Shown here: in pieces, positions 52,096 through 63,175 of the stretch
How the letters are laid out: every line of letters begins with the position of its first letter
How positions within the stretch are numbered: position 1 is the stretch's first letter
NCBI GenBank assembly: GCA_033026295.1
Contig: CM065179.1
Coordinates: 372,001 to 436,000 of the forward strand
Source of the DNA: Channa striata
Lineage: Eukaryota > Chordata > Actinopteri > Anabantiformes > Channidae
Reading direction: 5' to 3'
DNA length: 64,000 bases
Made by a program: the position numbers and the translations under genes
The notes under the pieces: generated by a model
What the model was told of the DNA's origin: nothing
The model's database searches: none
Seen by the model: only the letters and a program-made list of their open reading frames with translations

Positions 52096-53377
52096 CTGCG
52101 TAAAGACACAGGCAGAGGTTAGACACGTCAACGACACGGGTGTGTGGGAGGCAGAGGTGAAATGCATGTGTCAAAGAGGTCTGCTCACAACAACTGGCTT
52201 CTTTTAGAGACCCGTCCCTCAGGTTAAACACTGGACACTGTTTATTATTGCCCACCTCACATCTTCGCGGATTCGTTGGAATTGACGCGTCATTTGGACA
52301 TAAGAGTTAAAGAAGTCGCTTTTCAAATAATTGTAATAATAATTAAAAACAAACTTTCTTCCGAAGGATAACGCCTTAGTTTTCCGACCTTCAGTGAGAA
52401 TGTTCACATGCCTGTAAACGAGCCTGTCTTTGCACAAACGGAGAGAGAATGTGAAGGCTGCGGCTTCGTCGAGGCCAGAGGGGCTCCAGATGTGACTGTG
52501 TTTTTCAGAGGGAGACAGCAGGCTCCATCCTCCAGGCCACAAGTCGCTGCCCTGCGGCCCTTGTCGTTGGCTCCAGCTCGTTCCGAGCTCGGCCCGGTGC
52601 AGGGCGACATTTTTCTGCTCCGCGCAGGCCCAATTAAGGCGCTGCGTAAAGTTAAACGGGCCTTCCTGCTCTCGTCCGCCGGTGTGGTCCGACCTGCACA
52701 GTCCTTGTTTGGGTAACCTCGGGGACCCCTTCGGGCTCCAGCTTAGTTTGCTCGTCTCGGTGAAATCCCCAGACTTGAGTAAAGCCACAGTGGGTTGTCT
52801 TAAAGCCAATGAGCGTGAACAGGGGAAGCGAATCAGGAATTAAGAGCTGCTTCTCCTGATGTGTCAAATGTCCAAACCTGCCGTTAAATGTGATCCGCTC
52901 CAGAAAACACGGAAACGCGACCTGAACATTTATTTACGGCCAAACGTGATTTCTACGGTTATTTTGCTGAAGAGGCGTAGCAGGGCTCCGTCGTGGGCGG
53001 GCTTCGTAATCGTGGAAACAGCCATTGTTCCGTAAATATTCAATACAATTAACGACATTTGTCAATTATTTTTGCAACCCCTAAACGCGTTATAGCTCTG
53101 TTTAACATTGCATCAAATTAAACCTACAGGACATTATTAGTATGCAATATTTTTTCCCTCAATAAGACACATCTGCGTTTGAATTATTTTACCTTAAAAG
53201 CATGAGTCCACATTGCCGATTTAAATCTAAAGTAGTGTATTCCCAAACAGATTTTCAGCCTCACAGAAAATTTAAATGGTTACAGGCCGTCGGCGGCGAT
53301 AAAGAGTTTGGCTTCATCTTGCAAATAATATTTTTGTGCTGCTGCTCATTTGTCGTGTCGCGCTCAGTGTGTCCTAC
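52096..53377 (-). other. foxf2: foxf2 intron
   Basis: The single 1.3 kb intron runs from GTAGGA (donor, read at 53377 downwards) to TTACGCAG. FoxF genes have one intron at this place. It is GC-rich near exon 2 and AT-rich at 53020-53340. A 196-codon ORF at 52219-52809 on the same strand has no domain and is judged spurious. Confidence 0.9.
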
Positions 53378-54353
53378 CTGATATGTCGGTGGAGTGGCTG
53401 TCTCTGCCGTTCTGGTGAAGGTAGCTCTGCTCCAGGGAGTAAGGCGACATGCCGGAGTGTAAACCAGAGGATGAGGGGCTGCTGGAGGCTAGAGACTGCT
53501 GCTTGATGTAGGGGGAACCGCCCGACGACGCCCAGTGTGCAGAGGTACTGGCGTACGGAGAGTGGCCGTCCAGGGCGCTGGCCATGGCCGGAGAGGACGG
53601 CACGGGGCTGCTGCTGCTGTCCGGCCCGTACTCCCCGTTAGGCGGCACGGGGCAGCTCGCCATGTATGTGGAGCCGGGGCTCGGGGACATGTGGGGGACG
53701 TGGTGGCCACCGCTCAGCCCGTCGTATCCCCCGGCCATTGAATTGCTCATCATGTCCAAGTTGTAGCCGTTGCTGTGGCAGGCGAGGGTGGCGGACGGAG
53801 CCTGGAAGTCAAAACTCTGCGGCAGAATTGAGGTGCCGAAGCCTATTCCGTTCATCATCCGATACATGGGCTTCAGAGCCTGACATTTTCTTCTGAAGCC
53901 TCTGGGTCTGCGGCGAAACGAGCCCTCCTCGAACATGAACTCACTCCCAGGGTCGATGGTCCAGTAGTGGCCTTTCCCGGGCCTGCCCAGGCCTTTGGGC
54001 AGCTTGATGAAGCACTCATTAAGCGAGAGATTGTGCCGGACTGAGTTCTTCCAGCCTTGATACGAGCCCCGGAAAAATGGGAAGCGAGCCTGCAGGAACT
54101 GGTAGATCTCACTGAGCGTCAGCCGTTTGGTGGGGGAGCTCTGTATGGCCATGACGATGAGAGCGATGTAGGAGTACGGCGGCTTTTCTGGACGCCTCAA
54201 ACCCGAGCTCGTCTTCTTCCCTTTAACGGCGGTGGACGACGTTTCTGTGGCGGCTTGTGGGCTCAGCATGGCGGGGTGCAGGACGCCGGACGCCGGGCTG
54301 GATCTCAGAGGAGGCGGAGGGTCCAGCTGCTGCTGAGAGGTCTCGGTTGTCAT
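53378..54353 (-). CDS. foxf2: foxf2 exon 1 (Forkhead box protein F2, residues 1-325)
   Basis: Transcription factor of lateral and splanchnic mesoderm, pericytes, palate and gut mesenchyme. The forkhead domain is at about residues 57-149 (EKPPYSYIALIVMAIQSS, recognition helix WKNSVRHNLSLNECFIKLPK, then wing 2 with GSEFMFEEGSFRRRPRGFRR). FRRKCQALKPMYRMMNG and GFGTSILPQSFDFQ after it are FoxF-specific. The region from 215 to 315 is Ser/Pro/Gly rich and ends SPYSLEQSYLHQNGRDSHST. The ATG at 54351-54353 (MTTETSQQQLDPPPP) is the first in-frame ATG; the open frame extends 24 codons further upstream only through GTG. The last codon is split by the intron. FoxF2 rather than FoxF1 is supported by linkage to foxc1 and foxq1. 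Confidence 0.96.
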
Positions 54354-55000
54354 GTCAGCTCTGACGTACGACTGGCGTAGGGAGACGAGAGGGAGGGAGA
54401 AAAGACGAGCTGTGCGATGTTGCACAAGAGAAAAATGTCGGGATCCAGCGGTCAGTGTCCTTGCAACTGAGCGTTACGCCGCCAGTGGTCCTCAGAATCC
54501 CAGTGCAAAATGGAGAGAAATCAGTCTCCAGTTACGCACGACTCTTCGTTACGCACGGTGCTCCCTTGACGCACGAAGAACGCACGGCGGGTACGCACTG
54601 ACTCGGAGAGGAAGAGGAAGAAAGAGTGGGGGGAGCTGGTTATCCAGTGGAGTCTGATTGTCCAGCGTTTCAGCTCGTCACGCGGGGTTCCACTGGGTGT
54701 CACAGCGGCGCTAAGTGGGGCTGTGTAGCGCGGCGGGTGGCCATCGACCGCTTAATAATCCCTCAAGTGGAGGAAACACGAAAAGCTCTCGACGTATTGC
54801 GCGCAGCACTCCAGCCAAACAAAGCTCGACCACCTATCATTTCATAAATTTTTCTTCTCTCTGCGATTGCCCCCAACCCCCACCCCCACCCCTTCTCCTC
54901 ATCCACACTCTGCAAATCATTCTGAAATCAGTGACGATGGGAGCCCCCGCCCCCACCCTCTTGCCAAATTTGGCCCAAGTCCACTTACCGTTCTCAGCAG
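54354..55000 (-). promoter_or_regulatory. foxf2: foxf2 5' UTR and upstream region
   Basis: GC-rich sequence upstream of the ATG. A CRE-like TACGTCA on the - strand lies at 54361-54367, within the transcribed leader or just before it. No convincing TATA box is seen. A pyrimidine-rich C/T tract starts near 54870. Confidence 0.35.
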
Positions 55001-58000
55001 CGTCAAAGCCCCCCATTCTCTCCTCCTCGTCTCCTTTCTTCTCCTCCCACCCCCTCTCTCCACGTTCGGACTACACGCAATTAAGCCATCTATCAAACCT
55101 CCCCCAGACATCCCAATCAACAGCGCCACACGCCAGCCGCACACGTTAAAGAACGACCCCCTCCCACCCCCAGGTCCTGTATACACCAGTTTGTGATTTC
55201 AGCCCGGTGTGCCAGAGATCATACATTTTCCTGACATGAACAAACCACCACAATATGTGTGAACGTCCAAGCTCCATAACGAGACCTCGATGCCCCACGT
55301 ATGTGCGCGGGCCTCCACGATATGTGCTGCAGATAACCCTCCGACGCATCTTGTATTATTTATACTTTTTGCTCATAATTTCCTCCCAAACGGATCCAGA
55401 AGATAACAAAAACAAACTGTCGCGGTGCTGGGCCGAGGAGTGTGAGAGATGGAGAGGTGGTCTTTACCGTGCGTGTGTGAGTGGGGGGGTCGCTCTGAGT
55501 AAATGACTTTGACATGAGTGGAAGCAGGCTTTTTCCATCAAGCCCGGCCCTGGATACCACACACAGCGCACCAGTGTCAGCTTACCGCCTCGGGCCAGAG
55601 CCGGTCCCATGGGCCCCGCGTTCATTAGAGAGAGAAAAAGGAAATTAGGCGAGCGGGCGTCGACAGTTCTCTCCCCCATGGAGACATCACACGCAGATTT
55701 GTCCGACGTGATGGAGTTAGATATCTCATAAAGGTAATATCAACATCCGCGCCGCGCCGCGTCGGAGCGGGGCTCGCTGGGCTGTGAAGAGCACAGACGC
55801 ATCGACTCTGGCTGTTTTCAAGGACTGTTGCTTAAAACGAGCGCGTCCCCGTTTCTTCCCTGGCGTCCTGCAAAATCAGGTTTTTGGGAGAATACAAACG
55901 ACAGCACAATAAGTGAAAACGTAGCTGCAGCACAAATCCATATTTTCCAAGTGATGTCACCTGGTCGGGGACGTACCTGTGCACGTGATCGTCGTCACGG
56001 CCTTTTCAGGTTTACATCTGGCCCGAGGATTTTCAAAACAATAAGCAGCGGCACTAACCTTTGCACTTTGCACAACAAAGGCTGCGCGGATAAAATCATT
56101 TTCCTCCATGACACACACAGCAGTTTCGTGGACCTCACGGCCCCAGAAATTTCCTGCGACATCAAAACTTATGACCCCCGCCGAGATCAGGATGCCTTGG
56201 CTTGCAGAGGGGATCTTTGTTCTGGGAGCTCTTTGAAGACGGCGCGCCGAGACAGCACCAGCTCCTAATTTAGCCTTTCACAAATAGCAAGTGATCGGCG
56301 GCCACCACGAAAAGCATTCACACGTTTGACATCGTCCCAGGACGACCGGAGGCCAACATGAGCCCGGTGCCGGCACAACGAGGCCCTGTGTTTGTTTCCT
56401 GTTTAGGTGCGGATCTATTCATCCATTTATCCGTTTATCACGACTACAAAATATAGGAAAAATATAAGACTTTATGTTTACCATAAAAATAACTTATTCG
56501 TGCTACAATCTTAAAATTATAATCACCAAATATTACGAAGCGGTTTGGCTCCTAATAATAGGCAAACACTCTATAAAAATTGCTGTGTGTTATTTGTTCG
56601 TGTCGGGTTTGTGTAGTTCTGTGATAAACACGTCTGATCACATAAAACGATTACACACACTGAGATCAGCTCGTAAAACAACAACAACAACAACAACAAC
56701 AAAAAAACAAAACAAAAAAAAAAAACGAATCCAATATTCTTGTAGTTTCCCGGCCTTGCTTCTGTCCGCTCCGCCTGGGTTTCCTGTGGCGGTGCCGGAG
56801 CTTTGGTGCTGCCTCTGGGACGCTGGGAGGTCAGGCGCGGTTCAGTCTGCCGGAGTGACAGACTGTTTGGACTTCCTAACATTGTGCCTGCCTGAAAGTT
56901 TAGTTTCATAACACAGTGGGCCTTATTGGTAGCCCCTCAGCCCCGGAGCAGGTCTGAGGTCCCGCTCGGCCTGCGTCTTGTGGACCTGATGTGGACACAC
57001 TGAGTTCTACATGCAGGAAAACACGGGCGGTTGTTTTCCAGGACAGAGGACGCGCGTCATGACGACGCGTGTGTTCACGGATGACAACAGAGAGGGTGAA
57101 CGGGAGCCACGTGACCACCCCGCAGACAGGTGTGCTGTTCCGTAGTTTCACCTGCAGGCCGCAGCATTGTTCCTGAAAACAGGCCGGGTCTCACCTGTCA
57201 CCTGTTAGGCTGGGAAACGCCGACGTGCTGCTGATTCACACACAGACACATTCAGCCTGCGCCGTTGGAGTGTTCGGGCCTAGTCAACGTCCACAGAGAT
57301 TTTCTAACCTTTAATCTGATCCCAGAGATGGAAAAAGCCCCTGAAGACTATGTTTGGTCAGCTCAAAATCACCTGCACCCGACGAGTTCCTAAAATTCTG
57401 CAAGTCCGTGGACATTTCCCGAATCATTCGACTTCTGTAGATTATTAAAGAGCCGCTTTTCTCAGCCGGCAAAGGGACAGAAAATGCAGCACGTCACTCA
57501 CCGTCAGTGTCACTCATTTGGAGAACCGTACCAAGGCCTGGTCGTCTTGTCCATGATTTTTTTTTAAACTCGATCATATCTGGATCATCTTAATAGCGAC
57601 TTTTTTGTCAACGATAATATCGTTTATTATTATTTTTATATTAAAACGGTGGCGGCTCGTCGTTGCCAGAGAATAAATTAAAAGCCAATAAATTGGATGT
57701 TTTAGCTTTTTAACACACAGGGTCCAGTGAATGTTTCAGGACCGCGGAGAGCAACTGAACGCTCGGGCCCAGTGAACGGTTCTGCTGTTACAGATGTTTA
57801 CAGTGTGAAGTTCAGACCCACAGGAATCAACCCGAATCTCTGACTTGTTTTCATTTCGAAATATGTTTAATACATTTCAAAATAAAAATCATAATGACAA
57901 TATCCTTCTAAATATAATGTGATGAAAATAATAATTTACTCAATAATTTCCTAAACAGATCATCATTAAACTAAACGAATTCTTTATTAAAACATTTTAA

Positions 58001-58392
58001 AACATTTATTTTTACAATTTGTGTATCTGAGAATATTCCACCGCTTTATTTTTCGGTGTCTTGTAAATACACAAACGTGACTGTGCGTGTTAAAATAACG
58101 ACACAACATCATGATGATTGTGTGGGTGTTTAAATCTGAATTTCACGTGTTTTGGCCTTGAATCCAAAGCAAACTGCGGCCTCAGCCGGAGCGTGGACCT
58201 TTTATTGTGTTTAAATGTGCAACCCAGGACGAGGAGTTGTGCTGTGTGATTTTCCAGGGACCATGGGACAAACGGGATCCCTGGTGAGAGCTGTGGAGCA
58301 GGTGTAAGGCCCGCTCACATCCAGCAAACACCCCCTTTTCATGTCGCTAAGGAAAAACTCAGTGAACAGCAGCTCCCAGGCTTTTATGATTT
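55000..58392. other. foxf2-foxq1 intergenic region
   Basis: About 3.4 kb without a recognised gene. It contains a CAA run (56679-56702) with a following A stretch, an E-box/GLI-like pair at 57107-57120 and AT-rich sequence at 57540-58060. ORFs such as 55828-56268 have no domain. Confidence 0.7.
56679..56725 (+). repeat. (CAA)n and poly-A low-complexity run
   Basis: About eight CAA units followed by A-rich sequence. Confidence 0.9.
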
Positions 58393-58398
58393 TTTATT
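58393..58398 (-). terminator. foxq1: foxq1 polyadenylation signal
   Basis: TTTATT on the + strand is AATAAA for foxq1, about 445 bases after its stop codon. Confidence 0.55.
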
Positions 58399-58639
58399 CA
58401 TAAAAATACCAGACATGCAAATCAGGCCATTGTTCCACGCGTTTTTTTAGTGCAGCCACGTGATTCTCAGCGCGGCTCAGTCACTGTTTTTAATATGTAC
58501 AACAATATTTTACACAGCAGGTCATACAAAACATGACAGTATAAATAGATGAACATGGTACTTTGCAGCCGTCATACAGTAGAAATGACCAATGAACCAT
58601 GGGTACATGAACACAAACACTATCTAAACATCTCTAACA

Positions 58640-58689
<50 letters not shown>

Positions 58690-58842
58690 GATGTGCGATG
58701 ACAGCTGCGACAATTGCGTTGTTATCACACACTTGTCATGGTTTTCGCTGTAAAACGATTTACAGTGGTCTTGATGAGAAAGCACGAACAAAGCGCACAG
58801 CATGCGTTACAACGCACACGTCTGCCGCCGGCCCGGGCGGCT
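58399..58842 (-). other. foxq1: foxq1 3' UTR
   Basis: AU-rich sequence after the foxq1 stop. It includes a compound GCAC/CA repeat at 58637-58687, which would be transcribed as GTGC/TG units in the mRNA. Confidence 0.55.
58637..58687 (+). repeat. Compound (GCAC)n-(CA)n microsatellite
   Basis: cacgcacgcacgcacgcac followed by about 14 CA units, inside the inferred foxq1 3' UTR. Confidence 0.95.
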
Positions 58843-59712
58843 TCACGACAGCAGGGAGTCTATATGGAAGCCCCGCGCCTTGCTGCCCACCTTGACAGCT
58901 GCCTCAGGTGCGGCCATGGCCGGTGCCGTGTTCTGGAGGTAGGTGAGTGCGTCCCTGCCGGGCTCTGTGCCGCCGAACCCCGCCTCTGACAGGTACGCGT
59001 GCTGTGTCGGATAGTTCAGCGTGTAAGGCAGCACGTGAGCGGCCGCTGGCCAGAACAGACGGGGGGCGTGACTGTCCTCCCTCCGCTGGAAGGGTGTGCT
59101 GAGGATGCTGTCGATGGCGAAGGAGCTGGAGAACTTGGCCCCCACTCTCTCCTCCGTGGCGGGCAGGCGGGTGTCCTCGCTGAGGATGTCCGGGCTTTCC
59201 TGCTCCTTGGGGGGCCTCTTGGCGATGCGCTTCCTCCTGCGACGGAACACCCCGTCAGCAAAGGTGTACTCGCTGTGCGGGTTGAGCATCCAGTAGTTGT
59301 CCTTGCCCCAGGGCCTGGACGGGTCCCGCAGCACTTTGAGGAAGCAGTCGTTGAGTGACAGGTTGTGGCGCACGGAGTTCCTCCAGCCGGTGTAGCTGCC
59401 GCGGAAAAACGGGAACTTCTTCATCAAGTAGTCGTTGATCTCGGCCAGGGTGAGGCGGCCGCTGTTGGACTCACGGATGGCCATGGCGATCAGGGCGATG
59501 TACGAGTAAGGGGGCTTGGGTCTGCGGGTGTAGGGTTTGCCCTTGTTCCCGTCGCCGCCTTGCGTGACAGGTTCCGGGCTGTTGGCCACGCAGTCCCCGT
59601 CCGACCCCAGCTCGTCCCCGGACAGAGGAGACGGAACTCCGCCTTCTGCTTCCATGCACAACTCCAGCGGCTTCTGCACGAAGTGGTGCGCCGAGAAAAC
59701 CTCGAGTTTCAT
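58843..59712 (-). CDS. foxq1: Forkhead box protein Q1 (single exon, 289 aa)
   Basis: Transcription factor; in mammals FoxQ1 acts in hair, stomach and epithelial-mesenchymal programmes. The N-terminus MKLEVF and the acidic GDELGSDGDCVANSPEP match FoxQ1. KPYTRRPKPPYSYIALIAMA opens the forkhead domain (about residues 66-158), with recognition helix WRNSVRHNLSLNDCFLKVLR and PSRPWGKDNYWMLNP, ending FADGVFRRRRKRI. KFSSSFAIDSIL (193-204) is a conserved post-domain motif of eh1 type, and the protein ends GFHIDSLLS. It is shorter than the mammalian protein, which has long Ala/Pro/Gly tracts. The start is the first in-frame ATG (59710-59712); the open frame runs 54 codons further upstream from a GTG, and the TATA-like box at 59886 argues against translation from there. 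Single exon, no stops. Confidence 0.96.
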   Translation of the reverse strand: MKLEVFSAHHFVQKPLELCMEAEGGVPSPLSGDELGSDGDCVANSPEPVTQGGDGNKGKPYTRRPKPPYSYIALIAMAIRESNSGRLTLAEINDYLMKKFPFFRGSYTGWRNSVRHNLSLNDCFLKVLRDPSRPWGKDNYWMLNPHSEYTFADGVFRRRRKRIAKRPPKEQESPDILSEDTRLPATEERVGAKFSSSFAIDSILSTPFQRREDSHAPRLFWPAAAHVLPYTLNYPTQHAYLSEAGFGGTEPGRDALTYLQNTAPAMAAPEAAVKVGSKARGFHIDSLLS

Positions 59713-59885
59713 TTCCCCAAGAAAAACAAGGACTTCTTCCTCCCCGGTGGAGTCTCGTTCCGGCTGAGCAGGTGTAGCAGTCCTGTTGGCACCAAGGTGT
59801 GGGTATGTTTGTTTTGGAGCGCTGGAGGCACCGTCAGCCTCAGTCTGGAGCAACAGATCTGTCTCCAGAGACACGCTTGTCTTCC

Positions 59886-59896
59886 TATAATATAAT
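59886..59896 (-). promoter_or_regulatory. foxq1: TATA-like box of foxq1
   Basis: On the - strand ATTATATTATA, about 175 bases upstream of the ATG in otherwise GC-rich DNA. Transcription would then start near 59860, giving a leader of about 150 bases. Confidence 0.4.
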
Positions 59897-62620
59897 GCCC
59901 CGACGAGGGACGGCCCACGGGCGGGGTTTGCAGCCAGAACCCACTGAAGTGAACGAGTGATGCGATGTTTGCAGCCGGACGTCGCCGTGCCACGACAGAC
60001 TCTGTCAGTCTGTTAACCGTTCTAACGTTTTCCCACAACACACCTTCGATCTTGATTTTCTGTAATCGATAATTAATTGTCATTTTTCTGGATTCCAGGC
60101 TCATTTAAAGCGCATTGAATAGTAATAATATATATATATATATATATATAAAAACTGTCTCTAATCAATATTCCGGCAACAAATTTAATGTTCCCTCGCG
60201 CTTTATTGCAAGAGAGGGGACAGTTCAGTATTACATTTTTGGGGCTGCACCCTCCTGCCGAACATCTCTTTAACTAACTCAGACAGGCACTGGGCATCCG
60301 GAAAACAATGGCACAACCGACTGAAAGCTTGTCAAGATTCTTACTGCTTTTCACTTTAACCTGTTTTACTCCCCCCACTGGAACCGGGAAGTACCACGGA
60401 CGCAAATGTGAAGCGGGCGATGGGTTGAACGCTCAGGTGAGGCCAAGTCTCCCAAGGAGGTCGTGTAAAGTTCACCAGGACTATTGCACCTGCATGCAAA
60501 GACACACCTGAGTGGCAGAAGCCTGCGTGGAAAACAAGCTTTTCTCTCACTTTGACTCAGTCATGCAAATGAGACGAGAGCGCGACTGTGTTTGTCTTTC
60601 AGCACATTTGAGATTTTTTTTTTTTTTATGTCAAATGCAAAATCGCGCTTAGCCCAACAACAGCTATTGTACGATAGTATTTCCTGTGAGCACAATTCAT
60701 TTTCAAGGCTCAAAGTTGACTTAGTGTTCCACTGAATTCACAGACTGGTTGAGTCCAGATGTTGAATATGAGGAAAAAGTGCCTTGTTTATGTGGCATAC
60801 TCCTTCTGTAGCCGAAACTTTAGGTCAGCTGAGTCCAAGAGGTTGCAGGAAGTGACAAGCAGTGTCCTTAGCGGCAAAGGTTAAGCTGTGTGTGACATTT
60901 GCACAAAAAACGGAATTTTCTCCTTTTCTTCCCCCCTAAATCTCACTCTGATCAACTGAAAAATAGAAAAACAACAAAATCACATGGAATTCTACACTAT
61001 GTCTGAGAGTTTTAACAACATCCAAACAGACACACCCACAAATTACCTTTCAATGATAAAGACAAAAAACAAACACAGCTCCACCAGTAAGTGAACCTGA
61101 AGACAAGAACATTTGACAGACAAAAGACGACTTCACATCAGCTTTGTTTCAGTCACTTAATGATAGAGCGAAGGTCAGTGTAAATATTGGAATACAGGAC
61201 CGTTTTACAGTTTAACACAGTTTTTTGATGTCCACATTTTGAATATATATTTGTCATACTCACATGCAAACATTTAGACCTACTGACATTATTGTGCACA
61301 CAGCTACATCCTATGAATGAATTCCTATGAATACATTTAGACAGAGTGTGTGCCTGTGCCTGATGCTGAGCAATAATCTGAGGAAGGAGTGTAGGAATCC
61401 CACAATGGTCTCATGGGACCTGTTGCCGGATGGTCTGTTCCTCCCAGCACTGACATGTGATCCTGAGTGGTGTGCATGTCCTAATGTTATCATCTAATTA
61501 GCACCTGGTGTGTACTATACACGGCCGCCATGATTAAAGATCGTGAGCTGATTGTATGAGTGTGAAAGAGTGCGAAAGCGACAGAATTCAGAGGTTGAGG
61601 AGGTTAATTACGTGTAAGTGTGTTGATGTGTGTGTGTTTATTCAGCGGAGGCCTGTTGATGGAACCTCACACAGAACAAAGAACAGATCCATCTGCCCCA
61701 CTAGAACTTCAAACGTCAGAATCATTCAGTTTGCCTTTTGTAAATCTACATTCTGACACGTCAGTGTTTCCTTTGTTTGCATGTTCGTCTAAGGATGTGA
61801 AACAATCACTTTTTTTAGAGCTGAACTAAAGTTCCACTTGGGGTTTTTAACCTTCGCTGTGTCTCCTTCAGCACATGGGGATTGCTCAGTTGCCATTAGC
61901 TGTTTAAAGTAGTTGTTATGAGGAAGTCCAACAAACGGTGTCCACTGCTAAGGAGCAGGGGATGTGGCTCTGGAAGACATGAGTAGTTTAGTCCAAAAGG
62001 TCAAACTGTGCATTAAAACTGTAGAACTGCTTAGTGGGGCACATCAGGATATTGACTGGACTGTTTTTGTGCTTTTTAAAATTGTCTTGCTGTCCCATTA
62101 CCTCACAAAATTCTGTCCAAAGCAACTCCTTGTGCTTAAATGTGCAAAACAGACTTTCCAGTAGCAGTCCAGTGCGGGTCTGTAATTCTGGAGGCCTAAA
62201 CGACTCCATGTTAAATACTTTGAGTTGGATGGTGTGGCAAGAACAGCTCATTAAGTTAACTAACTTTATTCTAATTAATCATGTTTCTGTAATAAAAAAA
62301 TAAGGGTTTTTCTAAGACACTCGTCATAAAGCCACAGAAAATTACTTTTTTAAGATATGTTGGCCCTAACAATCCAATTCATACACTCAAAAAGCATTTT
62401 CATCCATTCTGCATTTGTTCAAATCACGTAAATATAATTTGTTTTGAACATGACAGTAATACAAAGAACAAGAAGAAACTGAGTTTGACAAATTATGTTT
62501 TTCCTGTTTATTTCATTACTATAACATGATGTTTATTTGATTTGATCATGCTTTTTTTATGGACTTAGTACTTAGTGGCTCTAAGAAAATTTCCACCAAG
62601 TTAGACTACCCCAAGGTGAC
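59897..62620. other. foxq1 upstream region
   Basis: Upstream of foxq1 with no recognised coding exon. It has a short TA repeat at 60129-60151, a T run at 60616-60628 and an AP-1/octamer motif pair at 60553-60570. Short ORFs show no domains. Confidence 0.65.
60129..60151 (+). repeat. (TA)n microsatellite
   Basis: About 11 TA units. Confidence 0.9.
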
Positions 62621-62623
62621 TAT

Positions 62624-63175
62624 TCAATTTAATTTAGCTTTATTTATGTGGCCCCAATTGACAGAAAAGTCATCTCAAGGCACTTTACATAATAAAGTCA
62701 AGACAATTTAGACATTTAGAGAAAAGCCAACAAATCCACTTGAGCAGCTATAGGCAACAGAGTGGGAAGAAAGGAGGAAAGTGTCTCAGTGCATCAGGGG
62801 TTGGTCCCCCAGCAGTATAAGCCTGTAGCAGCAGGACTAGAACTAACTATGGTTTGAGCCTAGTCTTTAAAGTAGAGAGGGTGTCTGCTTCCCGAATCTG
62901 GACTGGGAGCTGGTTCCACAGGAGAGGAGCTTGATAGCTAAAGGCTCTGCCTCCCATTCTGGGAACCACAAGTAGACCTGCATTCTGAGACTGACGTGGT
63001 CTATTAGGAAGATCTGGTACTAGGAGATTTTAAAAGGGTTTTCTATTTCTATAAATTCTATTCTACATTTAATACGAAGCCAATCGAGAGAAGCTAGAGA
63101 AGATGAAATATGATCTCTCTTACCAATCCCAGTCAGTAATCTTGCTGCAGCATTTTGAGTTGGATGACTACTGTC
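62624..63175 (+). repeat. Third copy of the gtcatctcaaggcacttta repeat family
   Basis: Shares caatttaatttagctttatt, aaaagtcatctcaaggcac, acatttagagaaaagcc, cttgagcagctataggcaac and gtgtctcagtgcatcagg with the elements at 12716-13540. It lacks the segment around gaagaaacctccagcag, but continues further with ctgggagctggttccacag, gaagccaatcgagagaagc and cagcattttgagttgg, which looks like the longer canonical form. No transposase reading frame remains. Confidence 0.7.

Noticed and set aside
52219..52809. 196-codon - strand ORF in the foxf2 intron
   Set aside because: Has no forkhead-related sequence and would disrupt the well-supported exon 1 to exon 2 join with conserved protein on both sides.
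54354..54425. 24-codon upstream extension of foxf2
   Set aside because: Opens at GTG with no ATG; MTTE is the expected FoxF2 start.
55828..56268. 146-codon ORF between foxf2 and foxq1
   Set aside because: No domain and no conserved motif; GC-rich DNA produces such open frames.
59713..59874. 54-codon upstream extension of foxq1
   Set aside because: The extension opens at GTG, has no ATG, and starts just below a TATA-like box; MKLEVF is the family N-terminus.
60308..60511. 67-codon ORF starting with a hydrophobic signal-peptide-like stretch and containing several Cys
   Set aside because: No recognisable family, no splice context and no neighbouring exons; chance ORF in the foxq1 upstream region is more likely.
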